A stretch of 64,000 bases of DNA from AC-32 sp963716865 (GCA_963716865.1 CAVQUF010000003.1:372001-436000); one strand, 5' to 3'. Positions 51,280-60,103 are shown, counted from the stretch's first letter. The notes: generated from the sequence alone by a model not told the origin. A program made the numbers and translations.

Positions 51280-51830
51280 CGACGCCGTCACCGGGGCCAG
51301 CTCCCGGCGCGGGTTCCTTGCCCGGGCCGGAAAGCTCCTGCTCGCGGTCGGCAGCGGCGGCTTCGTTGCGGCTGCGCTGAAGACCCAGAAGGCGGAGGCC
51401 TTCCACTTCTGCGGCCACATCTACACGACCGGCTCCTGCCCGCACCCGACCGGCCTTCCGCGCATCGACAGCAGGGGATTCCCGCTGCGCGCGGCCGACG
51501 GCCGACCCGTGGACGACCTCGGCCGTGCGATCGACAAGGCCGGCCGCCCGGTGGACGCCAAGGGGAGGCTCCTCCGCGACCCGGACGGGAACCCACTCCC
51601 GCCGGCGCCCCGCACCCGGATCTGCCAGGGCGCCGCGCGGGCCCACGGCTTCCGCGCCTACCTCGACGGCTCCTGGTACCGCTGCTGCGGCGGCCATGTC
51701 CGCAGGCTCGTGGACTGCTGCGGCTACGTCCAGCAACCGCATCAACGGCGACGCCGCGCTGACCGGGTACTGCTACCGCGGCCGCAAGGTGTTCTGCGTC
51801 ATGTACTTCGACTCGAAGATCAAGTGCTGA
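51272..51830 (+). pseudogene. Methylamine-dehydrogenase light-chain-like secreted protein, one frameshift
   Basis: It begins with a twin-arginine-type leader (SSRRGFLARAGKLLLAVGSG). The mature part is cysteine-rich (FHFCGHIYTTGSCPHPTG, WYRCCGGHVRRLVDCCGY), like the small disulfide-bonded subunit of methylamine dehydrogenase. The frame breaks at 51730-51731 (GTCCAGC where GTCAGC keeps frame) and continues NRINGDAALTGYCYRGRKVF, then CVMYFDSKIKC to the stop at 51830. Length is 3n+1. No obvious tryptophan pair for a TTQ cofactor is seen, so a non-enzymatic or other redox role is possible. Confidence 0.65.
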
Positions 51831-53278
51831 CGGCCGCTCTCGCGCTGACGGGGTTGCTCGTCGGGCTCGCCGGTGCCTGGTCGCCCTGAAGCCTCTCGAT
51901 GGTCGGCACCGTGAGTGCCGCGCGCGAGGTGGGAGGACGGAAGGCGCTCGTCGCCGCGGCCGCTGCCTTCAGCGCGGGGCTCGCGCTCGGCGCGGTCCTG
52001 CTGTTCGGCGCGCTCGGCGCGCTCGGAGCGGCGATCGAGCCCGGGCGCGTGTTCCTGATCGCCGCGGCCGTGCTCGCCGCCGCGGCCGTGATCTCGGACC
52101 TCGCGGGCCTGCGCGTGCGGCCGCAGGTTCGCCTGCAGGTGCCCGAGCCGTGGCGCCGGTCGATGCCGCTGCCGAGGGCGCTCTTCCTGTACGGCGTCCT
52201 GCTCGGGACCGGCGTGTCCACGTTCGTCCCGGCCGCCGCGGGCTGGGCGCTGCTGCCGCTGAGCGTCGGCCTCGCGAGCGTCCCGGGTGCGATCGTCGTC
52301 GGCCTGAGCTTTGCCGCGGGACGCGCGCTGCCGGTGCTCGTGCTCGTCGCACGCGGCGGCGACGAGGGCGCGCTCGCCGAGCGGCCGCAGGGCCTGCGCG
52401 CGCTGCGCGTCCTCGCGGCGGCCTCGCTCGCAATCGCCCTCGTGGCGGGAGACGCGCGGGCCGCGACCCCGGTCGCCTCCCCCGGCGGGGACCCGAGCGC
52501 CGTCGGCAACGACGTCGTCTGGCAGCAACCGGGCGTCGGCGGGTTCTTGCTCCGGGACGGGGTGAAGACGCAGCTCCCTGGCACCGATCCGGCCCTCGGT
52601 GGCGCACACATCGCCTGGCGCTCGGGCGACGCCGTCACCGTCGCCGACAGCGCCACGCTCACGCCGAGCCTGGAGCAGACCGTCCTCGGCGTCGAGAAGC
52701 TCGCGGTCTCGGACCGCTGGCTCGCCTACCGCGTCCGGCTCGCCGACGGCTCCGAGCAGATCCGCGCCTTCTCGCTGGCCGATCCCACGAGCACGACGGT
52801 CGTCTCCCGCGCGCGACCCGCGGGGCAGCTCGGCCGGCCGTCCCTCGCCAAGGACGTCGTCGTCTACCACCTGGCGTCGGCCACGGAGAGCCGGCTGCTC
52901 TCCTACGACCTGGCGACCGGGAAGCGCAGCCTGCTTCGCTCCTCGCGCCGCGTCCTGCTCCTCAATCCGGCGCGGATCGGAGGAAGGCTGCTCTACGTGC
53001 GCGAGTCGCGCTGCTCGCAGCAGCTGCGGATCGGCCCCGTCGACGCGAACGGCAGCGGCCGGGTGCTGTACGAGCTGCCGCCGCTCGCCGGCGAGGACCT
53101 CGGCCACGAGCGCGGCCACACGAGCCAGGGCGAGCACCTCCCCTGCGCGCACCGCCCGAAGCCGACCTCGCGGATGCTCTGGACGACGGCGATCTCCGGC
53201 GCCACTGCCTACGTGACCGTGCTCCGGCCCGGCTCGGGCGGGCAGATGACGCCTGCGCTCCTCTCGATCGCTAGATAA
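51824..53278 (+). CDS. CcdA/MauF-like membrane protein with propeller-like C-terminus, in-frame UGA
   Basis: GTG 51824 overlaps the previous stop and opens MLTAALALTGLLVGLAGAWS, a membrane helix ending W-S-P, then TGA (51887-51889), then SLSMVGTVSAA in the same frame. CcdA/DsbD/MauF-type proteins have a redox Cys directly after SP at this place. About five more helices follow to residue 215, then a secreted beta-rich domain of about 260 residues (NDVVWQQPGVGGFLLRDG ... RLLSYDLATGKRSLLRSSRR). A hairpin follows the UGA. Options are selenocysteine recoding, a nonsense mutation, or a sequence error with reinitiation at ATG 51899, which has no clear ribosome site. The second redox Cys of CcdA is not evident. 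Confidence 0.6.
51887..51920 (+). other. UGA followed by a stem-loop (SECIS-like candidate)
   Basis: CGGCAC-CGTGA-GTGCCG (51904-51920) is a perfect 6-bp stem with a 5-nt loop. The loop starts 20 nt after the UGA and has G in its second position, within the loose bacterial SECIS consensus. No selenocysteine genes are in the window. Confidence 0.3.
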
Positions 53279-53347
53279 GGCGTAACGCTCGCCGCCCTCC
53301 CGAGACAAGTACGGTCGACAAGTCAAAGGGGTCGTGGAGGGAGTCAC

Positions 53348-54367
53348 ATGAACGAACGCGTCTACGTCCAGACCAACGACGCCGAGAAGAACGAGATCAT
53401 CGCGTACGACCGCTCCGGCGACGGACGGCTCGACCCGATCGGCCGGTACGAGACAGGCGGCCGCGGTACCGGCGTGCCGCACCTCGCCTCGCAGAGCTCG
53501 ATCGTCCTCTCCGACGACGGCGCCTGGCTGCTGGTGGCGAACGCCGGCAGCGACGATCTCACGCTATTCGCGATCGACGCCGACGGGCTGAGGCTCGCCG
53601 ACACGGTCGGCTCGGGCGGGAGCACGCCGACGAGCATCGCCGTGAGCGGCGAGATCGTCTACGCGCTCAACAACGGAACGCCGAACATCAGCGGCTTCAC
53701 GCTCGCCGGCGGCGCGCTGACGCCGCTCGAGGGCTCGACCCGCACGCTGAGCGCCGGCAACGCCGACCCCGCGCAGATCTCGTTCAGCCCGGACGGCAAG
53801 ACGATCGTCGTCACCGAGCGAGGGACGAACGCGATCAGCGCGTACACGATCGACGACCGCGGCTACGCCGAGGGCCCGGAGACGATCCCGTCCTCGGGCG
53901 CGACGCCGTACGGGTTCGACTTCGCGGACGGCTCGGTGATCGTGACCGAGGCCTTCGGCGGCGAGATCGGCAAGGCCGCCGCGTCCTCGTACGCGCTGGA
54001 CGAGCCGGGGCACCTCGCGCCGATCAGCGCCTCGATCGCAGACACGCGCAGCGAGGTCTGCTGGGCCGCGACGACGAAGGACGGCCGCTTCGTCTACGTG
54101 ACGAACTTCGGCGACGGCACGATCTCGAGCTACGAGATCCAGAAGGGCGGGAAGCTCGAGCTGCTCGAGCCGGTCGCCGGCTCGACCGGGATCGGCGAGC
54201 CCGGGATCCGCGACGAGGCAATCACCGGAGACGGCCGCTTCCTGTACGCGATCGACGCCGACCACCAGCGCATCTTCGGCTGGACGGTCGGCGGCGACGG
54301 GCACCTCGAGCCCGTCGGCGAGTTCGAAGGCGTCCCGGCGACGGTCGCGGGAATCGCAGCGAGCTGA
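53348..54367 (+). CDS. Lactonase-family seven-bladed beta-propeller
   Basis: This 339-residue protein lacks a signal peptide. Repeating blades such as SSIVLSDDGAWLLVANAGSD, AQISFSPDGKTIVVTERGTN and AATTKDGRFVYVTNFGDGTI match the YbhE/6-phosphogluconolactonase-like propeller family. Members hydrolyse sugar lactones, but many homologues are uncharacterised. GGAGGGAG precedes ATG 53348. A strong terminator follows the gene. Confidence 0.82.
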   Translation: MNERVYVQTNDAEKNEIIAYDRSGDGRLDPIGRYETGGRGTGVPHLASQSSIVLSDDGAWLLVANAGSDDLTLFAIDADGLRLADTVGSGGSTPTSIAVSGEIVYALNNGTPNISGFTLAGGALTPLEGSTRTLSAGNADPAQISFSPDGKTIVVTERGTNAISAYTIDDRGYAEGPETIPSSGATPYGFDFADGSVIVTEAFGGEIGKAAASSYALDEPGHLAPISASIADTRSEVCWAATTKDGRFVYVTNFGDGTISSYEIQKGGKLELLEPVAGSTGIGEPGIRDEAITGDGRFLYAIDADHQRIFGWTVGGDGHLEPVGEFEGVPATVAGIAAS

Positions 54368-54411
54368 ATGGAAAGCCCTCAAGGCGCTCGCTTGCGACGC
54401 CGACCATGAGA

Positions 54412-54441
54412 GGCCGTGCCGGCTTTGCCGGCACGGCCGTT
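54412..54441 (+). terminator. Rho-independent-like terminator
   Basis: GGCCGTGCCGGC-TTT-GCCGGCACGGCC is a perfect 12-bp stem followed by GTTT, 45 bp after the lactonase stop and just before the sulfite-oxidase-type gene. Confidence 0.85.
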
Positions 54442-54453
54442 TAAGGTTCGACC

Positions 54454-55050
54454 GTGGTCTTCTCGCGCGGCTTCCGTGGCAAGAGACGTGAGGGCCCGCC
54501 CGACCGGGTGCCGCCCGGCCAGTACCTGACCGACGACTTCCCGGTGCTCTCGGCGGGGCCGACGCCGCACACGCCGCTCGACGAGTGGACGTTCTCGATC
54601 CAGGGCGGCGCCGAGCCCGTCAGCTGGACCTGGGACGAGTTCCGCGCGCTGCCGAGCGAGACGCCCACGGTCGACATCCACTGCGTCACCCGCTGGTCGA
54701 AGCTCGACACGGACTGGGAGGGTGTCTCGGTCGACGCCCTCCTGGACGCGGTCGAGCACGAGGCGGCGTACGTGGTCGCCTTCTGCGACGGCGGCTACAC
54801 GACGAACCTGCCGCTCGAGGACGTGACGGACGGCAAGGCCTGGGTCGCCTACGGCTACGACGGCGAGGAGCTCGACCCCGAGCACGGCGGCCCGGCGCGG
54901 CTGCTCGTGCCGCACCTCTACTTCTGGAAGAGCGCCAAGTGGGTGCGGGGACTGTCCTTGCGCGACGAGGACGAGCCCGGCTTCTGGGAGTCGAACGGCT
55001 ACCACCTCCGCGGGGACCCGTGGCTGGAGCAGCGGTACTGGGGCGACTAG
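54454..55050 (+). CDS. Sulfite oxidase-type molybdopterin oxidoreductase
   Basis: This 198-residue protein is a bare Moco-binding domain. WTWDEFRALPSETPTVDIHC then VTRWSKLDTDWEGVSV contains the molybdenum-ligand Cys in the usual IHCVTRWS form. RLLVPHLYFWKSAKWVRGL is the late conserved block. It has no signal peptide or heme domain, unlike YedY/MsrP or eukaryotic SUOX. The ferredoxin-reductase-like gene 16 bp downstream is a natural electron partner. GTG start at 54454. Confidence 0.85.
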   Translation: MVFSRGFRGKRREGPPDRVPPGQYLTDDFPVLSAGPTPHTPLDEWTFSIQGGAEPVSWTWDEFRALPSETPTVDIHCVTRWSKLDTDWEGVSVDALLDAVEHEAAYVVAFCDGGYTTNLPLEDVTDGKAWVAYGYDGEELDPEHGGPARLLVPHLYFWKSAKWVRGLSLRDEDEPGFWESNGYHLRGDPWLEQRYWGD

Positions 55051-55066
55051 GTCCGGAGGTTTGCGA

Positions 55067-55873
55067 GTGAGCTCCCAGCCAGTCGACCGGTCATTTCCGA
55101 CGGACGCACGGGCAAAGCCCGTGCGTCCTGATGGCGGCACCGCAAGCGGTGCCTTGTGGCTGGCCGCCGAGGTGGCGGCGGTCGTGCCGGAGACGCCGCG
55201 GGTGCGGACGCTCGAGCTCGTCGCGCCCGGCTGGCCCGGGCACCGCGCCGGGCAGCACCTCGACCTGCGGCTCACGGCCGAGGACGGCTACCAGGCGCAG
55301 CGCAGCTACTCGATCGCGTCGGCCCCGGGCGAAGAGCTCGCGCTCACGGTCGAGCGGCTCGACGACGGCGAGGTCTCGCCGTACCTCGTGGACGAGGCGC
55401 GGGAGGGTGACATGGTCGAGCTGCGCGGCCCCATCGGCGGCTACTTCGTCTGGGACGGAGACGAGCCTCAGCCGACCCTGCTCGTGGCCGGCGGCTCCGG
55501 GATCGTGCCGTTGATGGCGATGGCCCGGCACCGGGCGCGCGCGGGCGCGACGGCTCCGATGCGGCTGCTCTTCTCGTCGCGCACGCTCGAGGACGTGATC
55601 TACCGCGACGAGCTCGACCGGCTCACGGAGGAAAGCGCCGGCTTCGAGGTCGTGTACACGCTCACGCGCGACCAGCCTCCGGGCTGGACGGGCTACGCGC
55701 GGCGGATCGACGCCGAGCTGCTCGCCGAGGTCGCGTTCCCGGCGACGGACGAGCCGCGCGTGTACGTCTGCGGCTCGACGCGTTTCGTCGACGCGGCCGC
55801 AGACGGACTCATCGCCGCCGGCTACGACCCAGCGTGGATCCGGACCGAGCGCTTCGGAGCGACGGGGAGCTGA
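55067..55873 (+). CDS. Ferredoxin reductase-like FAD/NAD(P)H oxidoreductase
   Basis: This 268-residue protein has the FAD motif QRSYSIASAPGEE, the GPIGGYFVW flavin loop, the NAD(P)-binding TLLVAGGSGIVPLMAMARHR and the C-terminal YVCGSTRFVDAAADGL. It should pass electrons between NAD(P)H and the neighbouring Moco protein. GTG 55067 is 9 bases after GGAGG. Its first 25 codons run through two perfect palindromes (55102-55128, 55136-55153), so the early N-terminus may be inserted or the true start may be downstream. Confidence 0.85.
   Translation: MSSQPVDRSFPTDARAKPVRPDGGTASGALWLAAEVAAVVPETPRVRTLELVAPGWPGHRAGQHLDLRLTAEDGYQAQRSYSIASAPGEELALTVERLDDGEVSPYLVDEAREGDMVELRGPIGGYFVWDGDEPQPTLLVAGGSGIVPLMAMARHRARAGATAPMRLLFSSRTLEDVIYRDELDRLTEESAGFEVVYTLTRDQPPGWTGYARRIDAELLAEVAFPATDEPRVYVCGSTRFVDAAADGLIAAGYDPAWIRTERFGATGS
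55102..55153 (+). repeat. Two perfect palindromes inside the reductase 5' end
   Basis: GGACGCACGGGC-AAA-GCCCGTGCGTCC has 12-bp arms. GGCACCGC-AA-GCGGTGCC has 8-bp arms. The first resembles the terminator hairpin at 54412 in form (GC arms around AAA/TTT). Both lie in frame within the coding sequence. Confidence 0.75.
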
Positions 55874-55874
55874 G

Positions 55875-56135
55875 ATGGAGATGCGAGACCTGAAACTGGA
55901 CGGCAACGCGATCGGCGGGCTCATGCTCGAGCTCGTCGGGGCCGACCTGACCGCCGCGACCTCCGTCTGCGGCGGCTGCGGCGCGCACGAGGAGATGGCC
56001 CGTCTCGACGTCTACACGGGAGCCGGGATCGTCGTCCGCTGCCGCCATTGCGAGGCGGTGATGATCCGGATCGTCCAGGGCCGGGACCGCACCTGGCTCG
56101 ACCTGAGCGGCACCGCAAGCCTCGAGCTGCCCTAG
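55875..56135 (+). CDS. DUF6510 family zinc-ribbon protein
   Basis: This 86-residue protein has LDGNAIGGLMLELVGADLTA followed by two Cys pairs, VCGGCGAHEEMARL and VVRCRHCEAVM, a classic zinc ribbon. This matches what I recall of DUF6510. The start follows the reductase stop by 1 bp, so it belongs to the Moco-oxidoreductase operon. It may be a redox or assembly partner; no function is known. Confidence 0.78.
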   Translation: MEMRDLKLDGNAIGGLMLELVGADLTAATSVCGGCGAHEEMARLDVYTGAGIVVRCRHCEAVMIRIVQGRDRTWLDLSGTASLELP

Positions 56136-56223
56136 CCCTCGGTAGATTCCACCACCCGCGTCAGCATCTTCCCCGATGCGGCTGCAGCCCTCCGGCGGGA
56201 CGATTCACGCGGAGGTGAGAGCA

Positions 56224-57339
56224 GTGAGAAGGCTCTGGATTTTGGGCCTGTCTCTCGTCGGGGTCTTGCTCGTCCTCGTAGCCCAGGCCGCTCCCGCGGC
56301 CTCGCCGGGCGGCAGGACGAAGCAGACTGCGAGCCCGGTCGCGACGCTTGCGATGGACGGGCCGCAGGTGGCATATGCGGTCGGCAAGAAGGTCTACGTC
56401 TGGAATACACAGACAGGCGCGACCTCGCTAATGAAGGGCAGGTACGGCGCGCACACCTCCGAGGTCGCGATCGCGGGCAAGCGCGTCGCCTGGATCACGC
56501 GGTACGTGGCCGGCAACTCGTACCAGACCGAGGAGCACCTGTTCGCCGCGCAGATCGGATCCCGCTCGAAGCTGCTGGCGTCCGGCCGGCGGTACCTCGG
56601 CGGCGACGTCGGCGCCGAGGCCTGGTACGGACGGTGGATCGCCGGAGCGGTCGGGTCCGGGAAGCTGCTTGCGATCAGCACGTGGTGGTCCGATGGGAAC
56701 GGCGCCTGCACCGGACAGAAGCTGAGCCTGGTCTCGTCGGCCGGCCTCAAGCAGATCGTCACCGGGCCGGGCGCGATCATCTCCCAGTCGGCCGACTCGG
56801 GCCGGATCGCAGTCCTTCGGTCTGAAGAGGCATGGCCGATCGACGGGCAGGCCACGGCGCTGGAGACCGCCGTCACGGTTGGGATCTACTCTGCGAGCGG
56901 GAAGCTCCTCAGGGAGCTCACGCCCAGCTCGGCGGAGCAGATCGCGCTCAGCGGCGACCGGTTGGTCGTCCTGACCCAGGCGAGGACGCTCGAGGTCTAC
57001 GACTGGAAGTCGGGCACGCTCGTCCACACGTGGCCCGCCGTGGCGACAGCTAGGCCACTGCATCAGCTGCGGAGCCTGGCGGTCTACGGCCAGCTTGCCG
57101 TCTACTCGACTTATAGCTACGGGTCGAACCGCAAGCTGCACGTTCTCCGCCTGACGACGGGAAAGGACGTCGTCCTCGCGACCGGCCGCGGCACGGGCTA
57201 TTACGGCCACGACGCGGCGATCGGGCCGCGCGGGCTCGTCTACGCCGTCAATTACCACGAGCACGGCCGGCTGAGCGAGCCCGAGCGGGGCAAGCTGGTC
57301 TTCGTTCCGCTCGCCAAGGTGCTCGCGAAGACGAGGTGA
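56224..57339 (+). CDS. Secreted beta-propeller-like protein, paralogue 1
   Basis: This 371-residue protein has a signal peptide (LWILGLSLVGVLLVLVAQAA). Blade-like repeats include PQVAYAVGKKVYVWNTQTGA, KRVAWITRYVAGNSY and LVVLTQARTLEVYDWKSGTL. GTG 56224 has GGAGG upstream. It is the first of three tandem related genes. No catalytic motif is seen; an extracytoplasmic binding or sensing role is possible. Confidence 0.65.
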   Translation: MRRLWILGLSLVGVLLVLVAQAAPAASPGGRTKQTASPVATLAMDGPQVAYAVGKKVYVWNTQTGATSLMKGRYGAHTSEVAIAGKRVAWITRYVAGNSYQTEEHLFAAQIGSRSKLLASGRRYLGGDVGAEAWYGRWIAGAVGSGKLLAISTWWSDGNGACTGQKLSLVSSAGLKQIVTGPGAIISQSADSGRIAVLRSEEAWPIDGQATALETAVTVGIYSASGKLLRELTPSSAEQIALSGDRLVVLTQARTLEVYDWKSGTLVHTWPAVATARPLHQLRSLAVYGQLAVYSTYSYGSNRKLHVLRLTTGKDVVLATGRGTGYYGHDAAIGPRGLVYAVNYHEHGRLSEPERGKLVFVPLAKVLAKTR

Positions 57340-57343
57340 GCGG

Positions 57344-58408
57344 ATGAGGCGCGTACTGATCGGAATGCTCCTGATCCCGCTGGCGGTGGCGGCAAGCGCA
57401 GCGCCTGCGAAGACCGTCCGACCTCATACGCTCGTCGCCGCTCACGGACGGATCTATGCCTTCGCCCAGGACGGCGACTGGATCGCTTGGGTGACCGCAG
57501 ACGCTCGGGTGCGCGTCCGCCGCGTGACAAGGCCAAAGACGTGGGTCGTCGGAAAGGTCCATCCCGAGCGGGTCTCGTCTGCTGTGATCGCCCTAGCTGG
57601 GAGCCACGCCCTCTGGGCCTGGGACAGCGGCGGCAACAACGACGAGGAATCGATCGCCACCGGCGCGCCCGGCCGCCGGCAGGCCCTCGTCGACGTCCTC
57701 GACGGAGATCTCAGGGGGACCGGGGGCGGTGTCCGCTTCGGCGGCGGCGCCGGCGACGGCGCAATGCTCACGTACGGCTGGGTGGTGGAGCAGTGCGTCA
57801 ACCGGCCGTTTGGTTGCGATTCGCCCTTCACCGACCCGCTCGTTGTCACGGGCGGCGGCGTGCGGCTCGTGCCCCCGCAGGCGTCGGGTCAGCCTCAGGC
57901 GATCCCGGGGGTCGCGCCGCCGGCGCTGTTCGCGGTCGGGCAGGGCCGGGTCGCGGTGGTACCTGCGCGGTCGCCGACTCCGCCGGGTGAGTGGGTGCCG
58001 CGAGTGGCAGAGGACGGCCCCGTGGACGTCTACGACGTCGCTGGCCACCTCCTGATGAGCACCACATTGCAGGGGATCGTCAGGGACGTCGCACTCGTCG
58101 GTCAGGACGCCGCGGTTCTGCTCGAGCAGCCCGACGGGAGCAAGGTGATCCTGCGCTTCGACGCCAGGAATGGAACGCTTCACTCGCGCAGTCGCTTACT
58201 GCCGCTCGGCGCCCTCGACCTCTCCGCGGGAGGGGGAGGCGTCGTCTTCCGGGCCGGCCTCGGGATCTACACGCTGCGCGGTCGAACGCCGAGGCTCGTC
58301 GCGCGGGCGGCCGGAACGCCGATCGGGATCTCGATCGAGGGCCGCCGGATCGCGTGGGCGGAGAACGTGCACGGCCGCGGGCGCATCCGGACGGTGACCC
58401 TCCCGTGA
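57344..58408 (+). CDS. Secreted beta-propeller-like protein, paralogue 2
   Basis: This 354-residue protein has signal peptide MRRVLIGMLLIPLAVAASAA. RIYAFAQDGDWIAWVTADAR and the C-terminal IGISIEGRRIAWAENVHGRG are shared with paralogue 3 (IGLSIEGRRVAWAVNLKGRG). A Cys pair (EQCVNRPFGCDS) may form a disulfide. It starts 4 bp after paralogue 1 ends. Confidence 0.65.
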   Translation: MRRVLIGMLLIPLAVAASAAPAKTVRPHTLVAAHGRIYAFAQDGDWIAWVTADARVRVRRVTRPKTWVVGKVHPERVSSAVIALAGSHALWAWDSGGNNDEESIATGAPGRRQALVDVLDGDLRGTGGGVRFGGGAGDGAMLTYGWVVEQCVNRPFGCDSPFTDPLVVTGGGVRLVPPQASGQPQAIPGVAPPALFAVGQGRVAVVPARSPTPPGEWVPRVAEDGPVDVYDVAGHLLMSTTLQGIVRDVALVGQDAAVLLEQPDGSKVILRFDARNGTLHSRSRLLPLGALDLSAGGGGVVFRAGLGIYTLRGRTPRLVARAAGTPIGISIEGRRIAWAENVHGRGRIRTVTLP

Positions 58409-59493
58409 GGAGGAGAACGATCTCACTTGTCGCCGGCAGCCTGACGGCTCTTCTCTGTGCGACCGCGCTCTCCGCCGCGGGCGATCGTTCTCTCGCGGCC
58501 TCGCCCGCGCTGCGCACGCTCGTCGTCGCGAAGGGGCCGATCAACGCCTTCGCGCAGGGCGCGAGCACGATCGCCTGGATCGGCCCCGACTACCGGGTGC
58601 ACGTGAGGCAGGTCTCCGCCAGGCGCGGGGTGATCATCGGCAGCGCCCTCCACCCCGGTGGCTACAAGGCCAAGAGCTTCCGTCTGGCTCTGGCGGGCGC
58701 GCAGGCGCTCTGGACGAGCTACGACCGGGGGAACTTCCTCTACACGCACGTGTACACCGGTTCCCCAGCACTCGGTGAGCGCGAGGTCGCCGAGCTCGTC
58801 TACATGCCCGGCGACGGCCCCGAAGGCACCTACGTCGGCGGCCTCACCGGGGACGGTGCGACGCTCGTGCTCGCAACCATCGGCCAGAGCTGCGACAACG
58901 AGTACGACTGCCGCCGGATCGACGTGAACGGAGCGGTCAAGCGTGTCCGCACCGACGCGCAGGACATCGCCGGCATCCCGCCGTCCGTCATGCTCGCCGC
59001 CTCGAGCAACCGCATCGCGGTCGTGCCGGCGAAGACTCCTCGCTTGTTCCCCGACATCGGCCCGCCGAGGGCTGCGGAGTACGCTCCGGTACAGGTCTAC
59101 GACCTCGCAGGGCACCTGATCTCGAGCGTCGTTCCCCCGGGCACACCCAGGGCGATCGCGCTCTCCTGGCCCAAGCTGGCCGTGCTCTTCGAGTTCGTCG
59201 ACGGAGGCAGGCAGATCCAGCTCTACGACGCACGCACGGGCGCGTACTGGGCCGAGGGAGGCGCGGCGGTGGTCAGAAGAGTTCCAGTCACAGTGACGCG
59301 CGTCGCCGTTGGCAGTCAGGGCGTTGTCTACTCCGTGGGCACCAAGATCTACCTCCTGCGAAGGCAAAGGCTGCAGCTCATCTGGCGTGCGAGCGAGAAG
59401 CCGATCGGACTCTCGATCGAGGGCCGCCGGGTTGCCTGGGCGGTCAATCTCAAAGGCCGCGGCAGGATCGTCGCGCTTACCCTGCCGAAGTAG
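58405..59493 (+). CDS. Secreted beta-propeller-like protein, paralogue 3
   Basis: This 362-residue protein has signal peptide RRTISLVAGSLTALLCATAL. INAFAQGASTIAWIGPDYRV parallels paralogue 2, as does the cysteine pair (GQSCDNEYDCRR). GTG 58405 overlaps the preceding stop (GTGA), so the pair is translationally coupled. Function unknown. Confidence 0.65.
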   Translation: MRRRTISLVAGSLTALLCATALSAAGDRSLAASPALRTLVVAKGPINAFAQGASTIAWIGPDYRVHVRQVSARRGVIIGSALHPGGYKAKSFRLALAGAQALWTSYDRGNFLYTHVYTGSPALGEREVAELVYMPGDGPEGTYVGGLTGDGATLVLATIGQSCDNEYDCRRIDVNGAVKRVRTDAQDIAGIPPSVMLAASSNRIAVVPAKTPRLFPDIGPPRAAEYAPVQVYDLAGHLISSVVPPGTPRAIALSWPKLAVLFEFVDGGRQIQLYDARTGAYWAEGGAAVVRRVPVTVTRVAVGSQGVVYSVGTKIYLLRRQRLQLIWRASEKPIGLSIEGRRVAWAVNLKGRGRIVALTLPK

Positions 59494-59502
59494 CCGGATC
59501 GG

Positions 59503-60036
59503 CTACCTGCGCTTGACCGCGCGCTTCAGCGGGCAGCGGCTGAAGCCCCTGGGAGGCGGCCGTAGCGGCCGCTTGATCCCGAGGGCGCGCTTCAGCTGCC
59601 GGAACTTCGCGAACCCGCCGCAGTCGGCCTGCACCTCGTCGAACGGGCGGCTCCACGGCGCGTTGTAGAGATCGCTCTGCTGGGCGTGCGTGAGCTCGTG
59701 TCCGAGGACGAAGATCCAGATGCTGAGGCGCGCCGCGGGCGTTCGCCGCCACCGCTCGAGCGCCCGGCATCCTCGCATCGGCAGGGCCACCTGCCGGATC
59801 TCATAGCGCCACAGGCCGTAGACGTCCGCCTCGTAGCCCTTCAGGTCCGGATAGCCGGAGTCGACGAGCGACGCCCAGTCGGAACGGTCGTAGCAACCCA
59901 CCGTCGCCCGGTACGGCCCGGTCGCCCGCTCGACGAAGGCCGAGTCACGAACGGCGCCCGACACCTGACCCGGAAACGCGAGCAGGCAGGCGGCCGCTGC
60001 GATCGCCGCGCCCGCTGTCAATGGGTGCACTCGCAT
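59503..60036 (-). CDS. Secreted HELTH-motif protein (putative metallopeptidase)
   Basis: This 177-residue protein has a signal peptide (AAIAAAACLLAFPGQVSGAV). The metal-site motif GHELTHAQQSDLYN (HExxH) is followed about 20 residues later by FDEVQADC, where Glu could be the third zinc ligand as in gluzincin-like enzymes. Four Cys suggest disulfides. The C-terminus is basic. It converges on paralogue 3 with 9 bp between stops and lies downstream of the eight-repeat surface protein. Confidence 0.6.
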   Translation of the reverse strand: MRVHPLTAGAAIAAAACLLAFPGQVSGAVRDSAFVERATGPYRATVGCYDRSDWASLVDSGYPDLKGYEADVYGLWRYEIRQVALPMRGCRALERWRRTPAARLSIWIFVLGHELTHAQQSDLYNAPWSRPFDEVQADCGGFAKFRQLKRALGIKRPLRPPPRGFSRCPLKRAVKRR

Positions 60037-60103
60037 CGTCTGCACGCGACCGGGACGAGAGGAGTGGCCCCGGCCGGTGCCGGAGCCACTCCCTCGAGCG
60101 GTT

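Noticed and set aside
51899..53278. Treating ATG 51899 as the normal start of the membrane protein
   Set aside because: It lacks a ribosome site and would remove the first helix, whereas GTG 51824 is coupled to the previous stop and restores the family N-terminus through the UGA.
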